Translations under genes and position numbers: made by a program
From: Welwitschia mirabilis
Lineage: Eukaryota; Gnetophyta; Gnetopsida; Welwitschiales
NCBI GenBank assembly: GCA_051453625.1
Contig: JBOZIK010000001.1
Coordinates: 93,521,003 to 93,577,973, forward strand
Length of the DNA stretch: 56,971 bases
Direction: 5' to 3'
Shown here: one piece after another, positions 9,553-21,768 of the stretch
Numbering within the stretch: the stretch's first letter is position 1
Layout: every line of letters begins with the position of its first letter
The notes under the pieces: model-generated
What the model was told of the DNA's origin: nothing
What the model saw: the letters and a program-made list of their open reading frames with translations, nothing else
Database searches by the model: none

Positions 9553-10860
9553 AATGTACTATATGTTTTATTAAGAAGGAAAGGAGTTACAAAAATCAAA
9601 TTTAAAGGCCAAACCTTTCTCAATAATTACTATGTAGACAACACCATCATTATGACTAGGATATCATGTCAGTAACCAAAAGAAATTAAAAATATCATAA
9701 ACATATTTGCAAAGACAATAGGGTTATACATTAACTAGAACAAATCAAGAATACATACTTTGGAAAGAAAATGTGTCAAATGGGTCAAAATCATTCAAAT
9801 CCTGAGTACAAAGTTAGGAGATCTACAAGATATCTACCTGGGTATCCCTCTTTAAGATTGGCATAAGAAAAATACCTAGAATTACATTTTAGAATCCATT
9901 CAAAGACAATGTAGCTCATTATAAAATAACTTTCTCTCCTCAAAAGCTAAAATCATTCTCACAAACTCTTCCTTAATCTCATCTTTTTGGTACATAGGTT
10001 CTTTTATCGCCTCCATAAGAAATATCATACAAAAAATCAATAAAATCTTAAAGGACTTTATTCAATCAAGAGGAAAGGATTACCATGAAATTTATCTCTA
10101 CAAATGAAAGACTATCACTCATCCAAATAAATTAGGAGGTTAGGGCACTCAGAAACTTGAAGATTATATCCTCACTAGAGCACATAGAATCTTAAAGAGA
10201 CTACAAGAAGAAGATCAGCCCTGGTGTAATTTGATTAATTAAAAATATAGATATTAGACAATTGATCATGGGGAATCCTATCTAAGGAAACATCTTGACA
10301 AAGCTCAATAACAACTTATTGACTTAAACATTTATCATTTTAATTCAATCAAGCAGATCCTTTTAAAGAAATATGAAAAATAGGACACATATAAGAAGTA
10401 TTAGAAGGGATAAATTTTAAAAAAAAATTAGTGTCTTTTTTACTATTTAAAAGACCACCAAAGAATTTTAACTAAAGACCAATTGCTCAAAAGGGAATTC
10501 CAAGTAGACTCTAACTATCCCATATGCCAGTCTAATCTAGAAATATCATAGCATCTTTTTCATCAATGCTTTTGAAGTAAAGAATTAATCTCCATAATGA
10601 TAAAGTACTATCAAATCTATAACACCCATAACATGCATTTATTAGATGGGATCCACATAACATTTTGATAGATTTAGCAGATCAGAAATAATCTGATTTT
10701 TGATAATGGTCCCCTTTCCTTTCCTATAAATACAGTAAGGAGGATCATTCACTTTCACTTCTAAATCAAAGTTGTGATGGGAGCCACACCAATAATTGAG
10801 TCTTCTAATCCAGATATCTTAAAAGGATGCCCTTCTCTATGGGAAAAAATATAAGCGGTA
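9553..10860 (+). pseudogene. LINE (non-LTR) ORF2 3' portion, 5'-truncated
   Basis: The LINE reverse transcriptase is recognisable from its catalytic box onward. YVDNTIIM at 9631-9654 has the second aspartate changed to Asn. Next come LYIN*NKSRIHTLE and YLGIPL, the conserved block after the palm, then the thumb-side INKILKDFIQSRGKDYHE and ITHPNKLGG*GTQ. Around 10490-10580 a zf-RVT-type knuckle reads YPICQSNLEIS*HLFHQCF. A plant-LINE C-terminal phrase (IRNNLIFDNG) appears near 10683-10710. It would have performed target-primed reverse transcription. It starts exactly where the SIRE-A 3' LTR ends, so SIRE-A may have inserted into it, but no matching left half is visible upstream. Confidence 0.75.
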
Positions 10861-10914
10861 AGGTAGGAACCCCTTTTGCATAAACTTAAAGGAGGTTAGG
10901 GAGCTAATATCACC

Positions 10915-11140
10915 CCCTTCTATAGATGATAGAGAAGAGGATATACCACATTCCAAACAACTCCAATAGAAATCACTAAAGAGTCCCTCTTTAAACTACT
11001 AGAGATCCCTACATAAGGTGAACGGATTCCATTTGGAAGTAGAAGGCAATGCAAAGCACTCCACTTCTTTTCCAATGGGGTTCCTAAACTACCCAATGGA
11101 CACATTAACAGGAAGGTGATACCCTTGTAAAGACTAGGTG
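10915..11140 (+). pseudogene. Decayed coding sequence leading into the tandem modules
   Basis: One plus-strand frame reads TTFQTTPIEITKESLFKLLE, then IPT*GERIPFGSRRQCKALH, then FFSNGVPKLPNGHINRKVIP, running into module 1 (VELVDHYFI). The phrase ITKESLFKLLEIP resembles the middle of the plant-transposon-protein domain in extra ORFs of long LTR elements. I therefore suspect the extra ORF of another large retroelement, but I do not recognise the family. Only three stops occur over about 75 codons, so it decayed later than much of the window. Confidence 0.4.
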
Positions 11141-12291
11141 TAGAACTCGTGGATCATTACTTCATCTAATTAGGAAATTGCTCTAAGTTTTCAGGTATTT
11201 ATTTTGCTTTTCTTAAAGCTCTTGACTTGGGATGTCAGGTGAACCTGCCTTTCTTTTTTATTTAAGTTCTTAAACATAAAGACTCCATAAGGGACTCAGG
11301 ATTAATCTTGGTCTTATAGAGAGCAGCACAAGAAGCTAAGGGTATAGAGGCCCCTCCTGTTCCTCCACATCATCATCCTTACCAGACCCCTCCTAGGAGA
11401 ACATTTACAAGAAGGCCCTCTTTTCATAGGAACCCCAGTCCTAAGAAAATGGCAATGCAATCCAGCCCTAGCAAGAGGGAGGCGCCTTCATCCTTAGGTC
11501 ACTCAAAAGAGCTGTCTTCACCCCTAGCTTAATAGAAAACATTTGAGAGAAATCTTTCTAGCATAGCCGAAGAGCCATCTTTAACTCACCCTTCTTCTAA
11601 CCCTTAGGAGTAAGGTAGGCATGTCCAACCCTCTCTTTCTCTAGCTCTGGGCCCTAATTCTCCACAAAGCTCCACTTCTGACTCATCTTTAGTGGAAATT
11701 CATTTCAACCTCAGGAATATCTCGACATGAATGCAATTAGATAGGAGGTGTTGCTAGCAACCATTTAAGAATTAAAAGGATACCTCTTTATCACCCTAGG
11801 GCTCTCTCACAGAGCTCTACCTTAGGCCATAAAATTGATGTATAGGAAGAAAGCTCTTCGCCTCCATCTAGACAAAAATCTGGTAAGTGCTAAAGAATTT
11901 AAAGAGATAGATCAAGCATTTTAACTCTTCTTTGATGATTTAGACAGATTGCTCCTTGAACATAACCATGGTAATATGTTTCCTTTCTATAGAGGACTGT
12001 AATCCTCTCCCTTCATGGCTTCTTCCATCTAAATCAGAGTTCTCTGTAATTTCTGGTCTTAAGGGGCATTTTCACCCCCGTCTATCAGTAGTCCTATGTT
12101 TATTTTATTCATTTCTATAAGTGTTTATGACCCTATAAGCAGTTTCTTATTACTTCGTTGTTGCGGGGCAGTTTCACCCCATTTTGGCTTGCTATTTTAG
12201 TTCCCCTTTACCAGATAATAGATTACTTCTCTGTCATGAACAGTTTAGTTCTGCTATTATTTTTGGGTAGTTTCACCCCCTGATGTACATT
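11141..12291 (+). repeat. Tandem module 1 (decayed Pro/Ser-rich coding region)
   Basis: Begins TAGAACTCGTGGATCATTAC and ends CTGATGTACATT at the gap. Its first half reads as protein with few stops: ELVDHYFI*LGNCSKFSGIY, FAFLKALDLGCQVNLPFF, then a Pro/Ser/Arg-rich part (PPVPPHHHPYQTPPRRTFTR, SSPSKREAPSSLGHS). Its 3' end carries three GGGG..TTTCACCCC motifs at 12063, 12165 and 12266, about 100 bp apart. Module 2 is the same sequence with scattered differences. Family not recognised; perhaps the post-pol region of a SIRE-like or other large element. Confidence 0.75.
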
Positions 12292-12391
12292 NNNNNNNNN
12301 NNNNNNNNNNNNNNNNNNNNNNNNNNNNNNNNNNNNNNNNNNNNNNNNNNNNNNNNNNNNNNNNNNNNNNNNNNNNNNNNNNNNNNNNNNN
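12292..12391. other. Assembly gap (100 N) between tandem modules
   Basis: Exactly 100 N placed between module 1 and module 2; module 2 resumes at the same base at which module 1 starts. The tandem copies are a likely cause of the assembly break, and the true copy number could exceed two. Confidence 0.98.
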
Positions 12392-13547
12392 TAGAACTCG
12401 TGGATCATTACTTAATCCAATCAAGGAATTACTTCAAGCTTTGAAGTATTCATTTTTCTTTCCTTAAAGCTCTTAACTTGGGATGTTATATGAATTTGTC
12501 ATTCTTTTTCATCCAAGTTCTTAAACATAAGGATTCCTTAAGACACTCAAGATTAGTTTTGACCCTTTGAAAAGTAGCACAAAAAATTTAGGGTCAAAGA
12601 AGCCCCTTCCCCCCTACCCCCTTATCATCCTCAATAGAATTTCCCTAGGAGAACCTCTATAAGAAGAACCTTTTCTGAAAGGAACCCTATTCAAGAGAAA
12701 AATACTAAACAAGGTATTCCTAGTAAGAGAGGGATGACTTCATTCCCAGATCATTTAGGAGAAACATCTTCGCTCTTATCCCAATAGAAGATAGCTGAGA
12801 ATCATTACTCTAGCACAACCCAGGAATCCGCTCAAGATCAACCATCACCCAGCTCTTAGGAGTAAGGTAGGCATATTCAGCCCTCCTCTACTCCAGCCGC
12901 AGGCCCTAGCTCTCCACAGAACTACACTTCTAATTCTTCTTCAGTGGAAATCTAACCTCAACCATAGGAGGACATTGACATAAATGTAGCTAGATGGGAG
13001 GTATTATTGGCAATCATTTAAGGGCTACATAAATGTCCCTTCATCATGTCAAGGCTCTTTCACAGAGCTCTACCTCAGGCCATTAAATTAAGCTATAAGA
13101 AGAAAGCCCTTTCTCTCCATCTAGATAAAAATCCAGTAGGTATCAAAGAGTTTAAGGAGATAAATCAAGCATTTGAGTTCTCCATAATTATTTGGATAGA
13201 TTTCTTCTAGACCATAACCATGATAACATGTTCCCATTTTGTAGAGGATTATAATCCTCCCCCTTTAGGTCTGTTCCTCACTAAAACTGAGTTTTTTTAA
13301 ACTTCTAATCTTAAGGTGCATTTTTGCCCCTAGTCTGTTAGTAGTACTATGGTTTTTTGTCTTTTTTTCTATGCTTTTGCTATACTAAATAGAAAGATTT
13401 ATATGAATATATTGTCAAGGGGCAATTTCACCTCCTTTTTGGTCTATTTCTCAATTCCTTCTTTACTAGCTAGTAGACTACTTCTCTTTTCTGAATAGTT
13501 TAATTGTTTTATTATCCCTGGGTGTTTTTGCCCCCTGATGTACCTTT
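12392..13547 (+). repeat. Tandem module 2 (decayed Pro/Ser-rich coding region)
   Basis: Aligns with module 1 throughout. It starts TAGAACTCGTGGATCATTAC and has the parallel reading ELVDHYLIQSRNYFKL, FSFLKALNLGCYMNLSFF and IQVLKHKDSLRHS, the Pro-rich part, and three spaced motifs at about 13315 (AAGGTGCATTTTTGCCCC), 13418 (AAGGGGCAATTTCACC) and 13519 (TGGGTGTTTTTGCCCCC). Both copies keep the same frame over several hundred bases, which supports former protein coding. They differ at many sites, so the duplication is not recent. Confidence 0.75.
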
Positions 13548-13601
13548 TCTAGCTTAATATACATATATTTTTTCAAAAACTAAAATATACTTATTATTGC
13601 A

Positions 13602-13606
<5 letters not shown>

Positions 13607-13676
<70 letters not shown>

Positions 13677-13776
13677 NNNNNNNNNNNNNNNNNNNNNNNN
13701 NNNNNNNNNNNNNNNNNNNNNNNNNNNNNNNNNNNNNNNNNNNNNNNNNNNNNNNNNNNNNNNNNNNNNNNNNNNN

Positions 13777-13848
<72 letters not shown>
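13607..13848. repeat. (CT)n-(CA)n microsatellite with internal gap
   Basis: Pure CT repeats at 13607-13676 and 13777-13823 flank a 100-N gap (13677-13776), followed by CA repeats to 13848. The gap shows that the array was too long to assemble, so its real length is unknown. Ser-Leu or Arg-Glu open frames across it are artefacts. Confidence 0.97.
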
Positions 13849-13850
<2 letters not shown>

Positions 13851-15900
13851 CACACATATTCAATAATTAAGTCTAATTCATGTGTTTTATTTTGCTAAAT
13901 AACCAATGGGCTATTACAATTTGAAAAGGAGGCTATGATAGAGTAATAATATTTATGATTTTTACATTTTTAATGGTTAATTAATCTATCATAAATGTTG
14001 TTATCTTTCAAAAATGATAAATTACTAAATAAAAATTATTTTATTAAAGTTGGTATTTGAACTCTTGTATTCTATTAAAATTTGTACCATTTTATATTAT
14101 TAAAAGTACCATTAATGTGCAATGTATCTATAATAATATTTAATATTTTTTCCTTTAAATATTTATAGGTTTATTACATAGTGATAAAGTTTTGATAGAT
14201 ACTATTGCACTACAAGCAAATCAAGAAGTTTCTAAGAGTGTACCGCAATGTAGAAAGATAGTTGTCGATTATTACCAATACACATGAATAATGTGATAAT
14301 AAATCTTATAAACTATGTGGTAAAGTAAATACATGGAATTTTGTTATTGTCAATATCATACCATGATAAGGGAAAATTAACATTCAATTTGGCAATTCAA
14401 AAATCTTATAGAATTGTAATATAAATTTTAACTCACACAATTGTTCTACAATAAGAACTAGGAAGTTAGTGTGTATTGTCAATGATTAACAACATGTGTG
14501 ACAAGTAATTTTTAAAATTTAATAAGGAGTCAACAAATTAATTAAAAAAAAGGTAACTTGTATTATAACTACTTCTTATTCCATATTTAATTCCCTCTAG
14601 ATACATTTATATTTATTTCCAAATTCCCATTATAATTAATTACAAATATACATCTTTCTTTTAGAAAAGGGGGTTGAAATAATTAATTCATTGGACTTAT
14701 TATAAAATAATAATCTAATTTAACACTTCAGATTAATAAAGCGCTTTTTTTCCTAACTTCTTGTTGTTCACTTAGTTTGATTCTATGTTTGATAATTCTT
14801 TCAAGATTTCCTCCTTAGCGTGCTAATAGAGTATTATGAAAACCATGTTCTTTTGTTTATCTTCTTATTATTTTTTTATTTATCTTTATATTTTTACAAT
14901 AAGGATGATTTCTGAGATTGTAAAATGGAATAATAAATTACACTTCTCTTTATATTTCATTTTACATTAATTCTCTTAGCATATAACTAGATCAATGGGT
15001 GATATAGTTCCTAAGAGAGACTAGAATTCATTGCACATGTGGTGAAAGACTATTAGAAGTGTAGGATTAGCTATGATGTTGTTTTTTTAAGTACTAATAA
15101 TTTATTAACATTATTCAGTTATTATTTTCTTTTTTTATTTACAATAATTTTTACTTGTAGTAATTTCTAGTTTTCTCACTTATTATGTTTTATTAAGAAA
15201 AGTGATTAGAATTTGAAAAAGACTTATGTCCTAGTTTCTGTCATCTCAAGTCCACATTTGAAATTCTTCATAGATATGATAAGATAGATCAATTATCTTA
15301 TCTAGTTCTTACTATTATTCGGTTTCTTTCATGAATCTAAGATATTCTTATTAGGACATGTATCATCTATGGTAACAAGTTTAATAGAAAAGTTAAGTAA
15401 GATCTAACGTGGGACAATCAATCTGTAATAATAATTTTTTACTTTTTTTAAATCCTTAATCTCAAGATAAAGTTATTATAATAATAGAACCTATTTCATT
15501 AGTCTATCCTTAAAATCTTTCATTCCATTAGATATATAAGAGTAGACTGATTAATAAGATAATGATTTTAAACCTATAAGATATGATCTAAATTTTTCTA
15601 AGAGGGAAAAATATATTTAAGAGTTCTTTTTTTTTTTGTCATATAATTTAGATGACGATCTTATAACACTTTATGTACATAGTAAATAATGTATGATTTT
15701 TCATATTTTATTTTTTCTATAGATACTTCTAAAATGCAATTACTTGTTTAATAGAGTAATTTAAAAGGAATTAACTAATAAATAAGTTATAAAATAGAGT
15801 ATGAAGTAAAAAGATATTTTAATATTTTAGAATAATTTTAACATTTAGGACTCCTATCAAAGAATATATCATAGGAAGAAGATTATTCAAATATTTTAAA
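13849..15900. other. AT-rich region, probably 3' part of the minus-strand Athila-type element
   Basis: No domain could be read with confidence. Just below 15960 on the minus strand there are weak traces that could be the RT-RNase H connection of ATH-R. The stretch around 14200-14290 (TACCGCAATGTAGAAAG ... GTTGTCGATTATTACC) has the feel of plant gypsy non-coding sequence, but no second copy was found in the window. Otherwise nothing recognisable. Confidence 0.3.
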
Positions 15901-16029
15901 CTTTTAGAGAATTCTAAAGTAAATCTTCTATAATACTCAATATGTTAAAGAAAATATGTTATGTTGTTAATACTTCTAGGAATGGAAAGATGAATGATAA
16001 GTTAAATTTTAATAGGATTTATTTATATT

Positions 16030-16790
16030 CCATTTTTAGATATTATATGTCCTAAAACAATGCCTTTAGTAACTATGAATAATATTTTTATTAATAAAGA
16101 ATAGTATTTTTCTCCCCCCAACATGCAAGAATAAATTTTAAATGATTTAAAAATTAATAAATATTTTTATTAAAAATATAAAAATCATCCATAAAGACTT
16201 CTAGTCTTTTTTCAATCATTGTTAGAAAATATGCTTTACATCATTAAAAGGTAGTTCAACTATTATACAAACAAAAGGCATACACTTATAAGAAAAGGTT
16301 TTAAAGGGATATGTGATAATTATCCTTTTTTAATATTTAAGGAAATTTACATTTGGTTGTGTTTTTAATATCTATTTTAAAATAATAATACTAATAGCCC
16401 ACTAATGTTTTAAGGGTATGATATAGAAAGGATAGATGAAAATGAACCTTAGGAGTTATAATGTTAAGATATATATAGTCAAGGAACATTCTCCATTCTA
16501 TTTTTATTGTAGTTGGAATAGGTCCATTATTTTCATTCTTAACTATTATAATTTTAGATTTCCTAGTAATAGCTTATGTAATACTTATCCATTAACTATC
16601 AAAGATTATATAGATAATACTTGCATCTAGTGGTTTAAGGATTTATTTTATTATTAGTAGTTTGATATGAGGATTAACTATATAGTGAGGATCTCTACTA
16701 CACTTATCATTTTCTTTTAAATGAATTTCATGCTTATATATACTAGGTCTTATACTTTTTAAATCATAAATAGCTCACCCTTTAGCCTTT
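16030..16790 (-). pseudogene. ATH-R reverse transcriptase (Athila-type Ty3/gypsy), broken
   Basis: Read on the minus strand from about 16770 downward: DLKSIRPSIYKHEIHLKEND, ILKPLDASIIYIIFDS, then KSKIIIVKNENNGPIPTTIK, EWRMFLDYIYLNIITPKVHF and the catalytic box RLEVFMDDFYIF, whose two aspartates are intact (ATGGATGATTTT, complement of 16181-16192). The VVKNENN...GWR..DYR..N arrangement is typical of Athila-type (non-chromovirus) plant gypsy elements. About a dozen stops and small shifts interrupt the domain. The protease and gag lie at higher coordinates, in the order expected for a minus-strand element. Confidence 0.82.
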
Positions 16791-17214
16791 ATAGATTGTT
16801 TTAGCATGAACTTTAAAGATTATTTTTATGAAAGTAATATTTTAACAAAAATGACTATAGGATATGACTTGGTATCTATTATAAATGCATATTTTAGATC
16901 TTTAGAAATAGGTCTAAACTTAATATATAGAGTATAATATTCAATAAAATCTTTTTTTTGATACACATGGTAAAAGTTCAAAGTCATCTTTCAATTTGAA
17001 TGAGTTATATTTATAATTCTTATGTATTAAAAGTGCTAATTGTTAGTAGAATTAATATCATAATTTATTTTATATGAAATATAAAGATATAAACATTCTA
17101 TTTTCATTAATTTTAATTAATCTAAAATTGTTTATATTATCCATTAGTTATTTTTCATAGTGATACAAACTTATAACCTTGCTTTCACATTTCTAAATGA
17201 CATTTTTACTCTAC

Positions 17215-17530
17215 ATTTATATAGTTTATTAAAGAGTTATAGGTAGGTATAAATGGCCTACCTAACACAAGTAGAAATCCTCTTGTGTTATCTCCCATTT
17301 CTAACAGCATAAGATTAATTAGCTAGTAAAATTTACCCACTTCCACTAGGATATTTTATATTATTCTTTTATGGATTTTAGTTAAATAGTTAGCAAGTTA
17401 TAAAGTTATTCTTATTTTCTTTAGCCATTTCAACCTAATTTCTTTATATTAAACTAAGTTTACAATAGCTTTCATATCTACTAATTCTTTATTCATTCTT
17501 TGATTTTTAATAATACATAAGATAGTTAGT
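17215..17530 (-). pseudogene. ATH-R aspartic protease, broken
   Basis: Minus strand: DMKAIVNLV*YKEIRLKW (degraded active-site region, normally DLGASVNLMP), then NILVEVGKFY*LINLMLLEM, then LLVLGRPFIPTYNSLINY (near 17240-17285), matching the conserved LGRPFLAT block of Athila-type proteases. The catalytic D/S-G neighbourhood has decayed. It lies about 450 bp upstream of the RT, as in intact elements. Confidence 0.72.
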
Positions 17531-18360
17531 AAACCAGGATATCTAAATTTTGGTAGAAGTTTGTTTTGAACAATGGCACTTTCTTATCAATCTAAAAAAT
17601 AATTTTTATTTTACATTCATTTATCTATTTTTTATTGTATACATATCATTAATAAATTTGAATGTAAAGGTATTTTCTAATGTTATCTAATAAAGGAATG
17701 TTAATTTTCACTTCCTTAAAGATTTTTTGGCTATTCTTCCTTAAGCTACTTATTTCCTAGAGGTGTGATATTTTTAGAAAATGGGACTTTCCTGAGATTT
17801 TAATGTTTATATCCTTCCATATCATCTTCATGATCTTTCTTACACTCATGATAGTTTGAGATTAGAAATTAAATGTAGAGTAATATTCTTTATATGGTTA
17901 AATAATCTCATTTATTTAGGTACTAATTCTAAGTGATATAGCATTAATTCCTCTAATTTGTTCTTTTTCTCAACCATATTAGATTCTTTAAAGTTAGATA
18001 TAAATTGAGTTGGAAGCTTTTCTTTTTATCTTTAATTAGATGAAGATAATAGGTAGGATATAGTTTGATAAATTTGATTCATTCCTTATTGTAAACATTG
18101 AACCATTTAAGCCATTTGATTATTGAATTTAACTTTTTTTGAAATTAATAACTACTTGAGCATTAATAAATTATCCTAAGATCTTATCTAATGGCTTGCT
18201 CTAAGTTTGACAAGACTTATTTAAAGTATGGCTTCATTTTATTGCAATTTCTAACAAAATCTAGAGTGATTCTTTTATTTTAGATTATATGGATTCTATG
18301 TGAAAATGATAATTATTTTCATTGTATTAGAAATGATCATCTAGATTTTACATGATGTGC

Positions 18361-18620
18361 TTATTCATATATCATATCTTTATAAATAAGAATAGAAGGA
18401 CATTCATCTATTATGTACTCATCAGAAGTACATGTAGGATATATGACATCTCCATTAGACTTACATGGTTTAAATAATTTAAGATATTTTAAGAATTTCG
18501 ATATGATGTCTAGTTTTCTATTGATGTTTGTTTCTTCATCTAATTTAGATATTCCTTGTCCCATACTAACTGAGTTTATTTAGCTCATTCTTTAGCTTTA
18601 GATGATCATTTTTAGTTTAT
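18361..18620 (-). pseudogene. gag: ATH-R gag C-terminal part with zinc knuckle, broken
   Basis: On the minus strand an open stretch reads ISKLDEETNINRKLDIISKF, an amphipathic helix, then YPTCTSDEYIIDECPSI. Aligned to CX2CX4HX4C, the first Cys and the His have both become Tyr; each is a single transition. The following CPSI..KDMIYEQ matches the segment after the knuckle in Athila-type gag. The rest of gag probably extends toward 19200 but is unreadable, and no 5' LTR of this element could be delimited. Confidence 0.6.
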
Positions 18621-19259
18621 TAGCTATATTTTCTAAAGTCTCCTAGGATTGCTCTAATTCTCTAGATGTGAAAGCTTCATTGCTTAAAATTACCTACTTT
18701 GCAATGTTAATTCTTTATTAAAAAGGGTTAATGAAAGAAAAATTTTTAAAATTCAAATGTTAGTAATAAAACATAGATAAACCTATTTATACAAACTCAC
18801 ATACAAAGGTATACAAAATTTTAATAGACAATTAAATTCTAGCCTTTTTAGAACTAGTTATAGTTTTAAAAAAGGATTAAAAAGTAGAGGTAGGGTGTAC
18901 CTAAATAATAGTAAGATCTAACATAGTTGATTTAACAAGGTGATTCATAAATATAAGATCCTATTCTCTAAGTGTTATTAGTTCCTAAAAAATAAATTTT
19001 TTTAAAATTTTCATAATGGTATATCTAAAACAAATAGCTAAATAAATTTTAAGAAGGAAATGAAGTTTTTTGAAGTAAGAAATACAAAATTACATTTTTC
19101 ACTAATGGCACTAAAACTTTATAATGCCTTAAATATTAGTATAATTATAATAGTTAAATTTTTTGCTTTCATGGTTAAGGTATAAATCATAGCCTTAATT
19201 TTATATAACTACGATGTTCTATTAAATTATAGGTAATTCTTATTGCCATTTAACTTTAA

Positions 19260-19691
19260 TGATTGTAAGGAAATATTACAACTCATAAAGATTTAAGAAT
19301 TAAAAAAGGGTATTATTAAAATTTAAATAAAATGATTTAGAGAAAGTATTAAGACATTCAAATATTTAAAATATTTTCCTTCTAGAAATTAAAAATGATT
19401 TTTCATAAGATAGACTACCAAGCAAGCCTAGGTTAAGATAAAGATATTTTATTAAGTATAAAATAGTTTTATAGATAATCAATAAGTTATTCATCTTGGA
19501 TTTTGAAATACATGAAAAAATAATATGTTTAAAGATGATTTATCTTGCTAAGTTTTGTATGCATACCATGGTCCTATGTCTAGAGGAATGTTAAAACCCT
19601 AATGGTTTGCTTACCTCTAAAAGTAAACTCTTCATAAATTTTTAATTTTTGGTTATTTTGTTCACGAATCTTGCTTCTCTCTTTTCCAAAA
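19260..19691 (+). repeat. COP-C 5' LTR
   Basis: Similarity to 35744-36187 is clear from about 19378 (TTCTAGAAATTAAAAATG against TTCCTAGAAACTCCTTT) through the shared ..GCTAAGTTTTGTATGCATACC and CCTATGTCTAGAGGAATGTT to the end CTCTCTTTTCCAAAA (against CTTCTATTTTCCAACA). The left limit is an estimate, because the 5' portion lacks the ~34-bp tandem repeats of the 3' LTR. Confidence 0.65.
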
Positions 19692-19693
19692 AA

Positions 19694-19705
19694 TAATATC
19701 AAAGT
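19694..19705 (+). other. COP-C primer-binding site (tRNA-iMet type, decayed)
   Basis: TAATATCAAAGT follows the LTR end by two bases and differs from TGGTATCAGAGC only by transitions. It fixes this LTR as the 5' one and the element orientation as plus. Confidence 0.65.
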
Positions 19706-20529
19706 TTTTTAGGAGATCTTGTGGAGCTCTCTTTGTCATCCTTGAGCTTTGGAGATTCTTGTAATCTCTTTGAAGTTTTTGAACCTTCCTCAAAGGCTTC
19801 TTAAGATTTTCTTTTGGTTGTTTCTTTCTTTTTTCTAGTCTTATTGTTTCACATTTTTTTTGTTTTTCCCTTTTTAAAGAAAAGTATTTTTCAAAGGAAA
19901 ATTTAAAATTATTATTGAAAAGACATATACTTTTTAATGGCTATAATTTTTTCAAAATAAGTATATATTGTAAGAGAGCATATACTTTTTAATGGATACA
20001 TTATTTGAAAGAAAGACTTTTTTAGGAAAATAAAATTTTTTTAAAGGGGGCATATTCTTTAAAATAATATTTTTTAAAATATTTTTAAAACAAAAAAATA
20101 TTTTTAAAGGATTTTTTATTTTTTACATGGATGGATTCTCTTTCTAACAACTACATGCTCCTTCCCATGCTTACATATCTATGCACTTATCCTACTCTTG
20201 TCATGCTTGATGCTTACTTTATAGTTGCTACCATTTTGATATTTTTCTCTACCTATGTTGATCTATTATTGCTTTCCCAACTTGTCTACTAATCTCACAT
20301 TGCCACATCCCTAGATCTATGTCTCTCATTACCTACACTGCCTATGTTACCTCTCATCACTATTAAAATGCCACTCTGGACATAGCCTCCCTATTTTCTC
20401 CATTATGTTGTTACCATTTCCTACAATTTTCCTATACTTTACTATTGGTAATTTTCCACCAGAATGTGTTCTTACTAATCATGCTCCAAAGAACCTCTAT
20501 TGTTATTATGTTTTCATTGTAAGGACTCA
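19706..20529 (+). other. COP-C leader and start of internal region
   Basis: After the PBS comes a CT/TT-rich leader, then AT-rich sequence to about 20120, then a more C-rich segment with an ATG at 20128 (reads MDSLSNNYML). I cannot match that reading to a gag with confidence. The segment stops at ACTCA (20525-20529), where ATH-F begins, and appears to resume at 30599. Confidence 0.4.
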
Positions 20530-21763
20530 TTTTTAACATGTAAAAAATGACTTTGATATCAAGTGTTCCAAGTCAATTCATTATAAATGAAGATATTAAT
20601 TTAAATTATTTTAATCATAAAACATGTATTCTATTATTTTTAAAATAAAATTGAATGTTATGTTTTTCTTCATATTAAATTACAAATATTTATCCAAATT
20701 TTGGAAAACATGGTAGAATATGGATATAATTCACATAAAATAATTGCAGCAATGGAGATATGAGGTGGTGACACATAATAGAAGCATTTGAAGACATGTG
20801 GAAGAGGCATGCAGAGGTGGAATTAGATACATGTGATAATATCCAACAAATACTATAAGGTAATCTCCACCAAATACTAAATGGCAAAGATTCTACCTAA
20901 TGCTAGAGTATAGAATCTTATCTACCTAATGCTACAAGACGATATCTATCAAATGCTATAAAATGAAATCTTATCCGCTTAATGCTAAATGACAAAGATT
21001 TTACCTAATATCATAAGTCAAAAACATAATCACCTCTTACTCCATCTCTCCTTATTAAAGGGCTTTGAATCCTTTATTATACTCATCTTTAACTTGAAGA
21101 ATTATAGCACTTTAAAGTGTCGACTTATGAGGGCTTTCTAGACAACTCTTTAGAGGAGTAAGCTACTATTGTTGAGGAGTAATTCCTACTTTATTCTTTT
21201 TTTTTGTAAAATTTTTCTTTTTGTAATGTAAAAAGTGTTTTTATTTAATCTTGATTCATGATTAATGTTATAATTAGGATGCTTAATTAACTTTTTTAGC
21301 TATCAAGTTTAATTTAGATGTATGAATTCCTCTTTATCACTTGGTCTTAATTTCATAGATCTTGAGTACTTTAGAAGTCCTTATTTTTTATTGTTATTTA
21401 AGACTAAAGTGTTAGTTTAATTCAAAATTTATCCTATAGTGGATAATGTTATTTCTTATGAATTAAACCAAAAGCACTTAATGATTTTTATTATTTTGCA
21501 GGAAGGCAATTAAACAACATTGAAGTAAAAGACTTCTTAAGATAAATCAGTGATATCTTAGAGCTAGTTTTCTTCCCTTTTCTCTAAGATGAATTTTAAC
21601 TCAACTCTAAAATTTAACTTTTTCCTTTCTTTTTTATTTTTTAACTTTTATTAAGATTTACATTAGTGTAATTTTAAACCTAAAGCCATGTTATCCCTAA
21701 GGAAGAATAATAGCTAAGTAAAATCTTAGCTTAAATCCAAGACATTGTACTATATGTTAATTA
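20530..21763 (+). repeat. ATH-F 5' LTR
   Basis: Aligns with 29354-30593 from its beginning (TTTTAACATG.AAAAA) through landmarks such as AAGCATTTGAAGACATGTGG (about 20783), the repeated 'CTACCTAATGCTA' phrases, and TATTAAAGGGCTTTGAATCC, to AAGACATTGTACTATATGTT. The terminal TG/CA have decayed. Contains CTTATCTACCTAATGCTA-type internal short repeats at 20830-21010. Confidence 0.88.
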
Positions 21764-21768
21764 TATTT

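Noticed and set aside
12223-12408. Minus-strand open frame across the second gap
   Set aside because: Read through N; no homology on either side.
13597-13870. Long Ser-Leu and Arg-Glu open frames on both strands
   Set aside because: They are translations of the CT/CA microsatellite and of 100 N; not genes.
20830-21010. CRISPR-like spaced repeats (CTACCTAATGCTA phrases)
   Set aside because: Imperfect short repeats inside an LTR that also occur in the other LTR; plant context; no uniform spacers.
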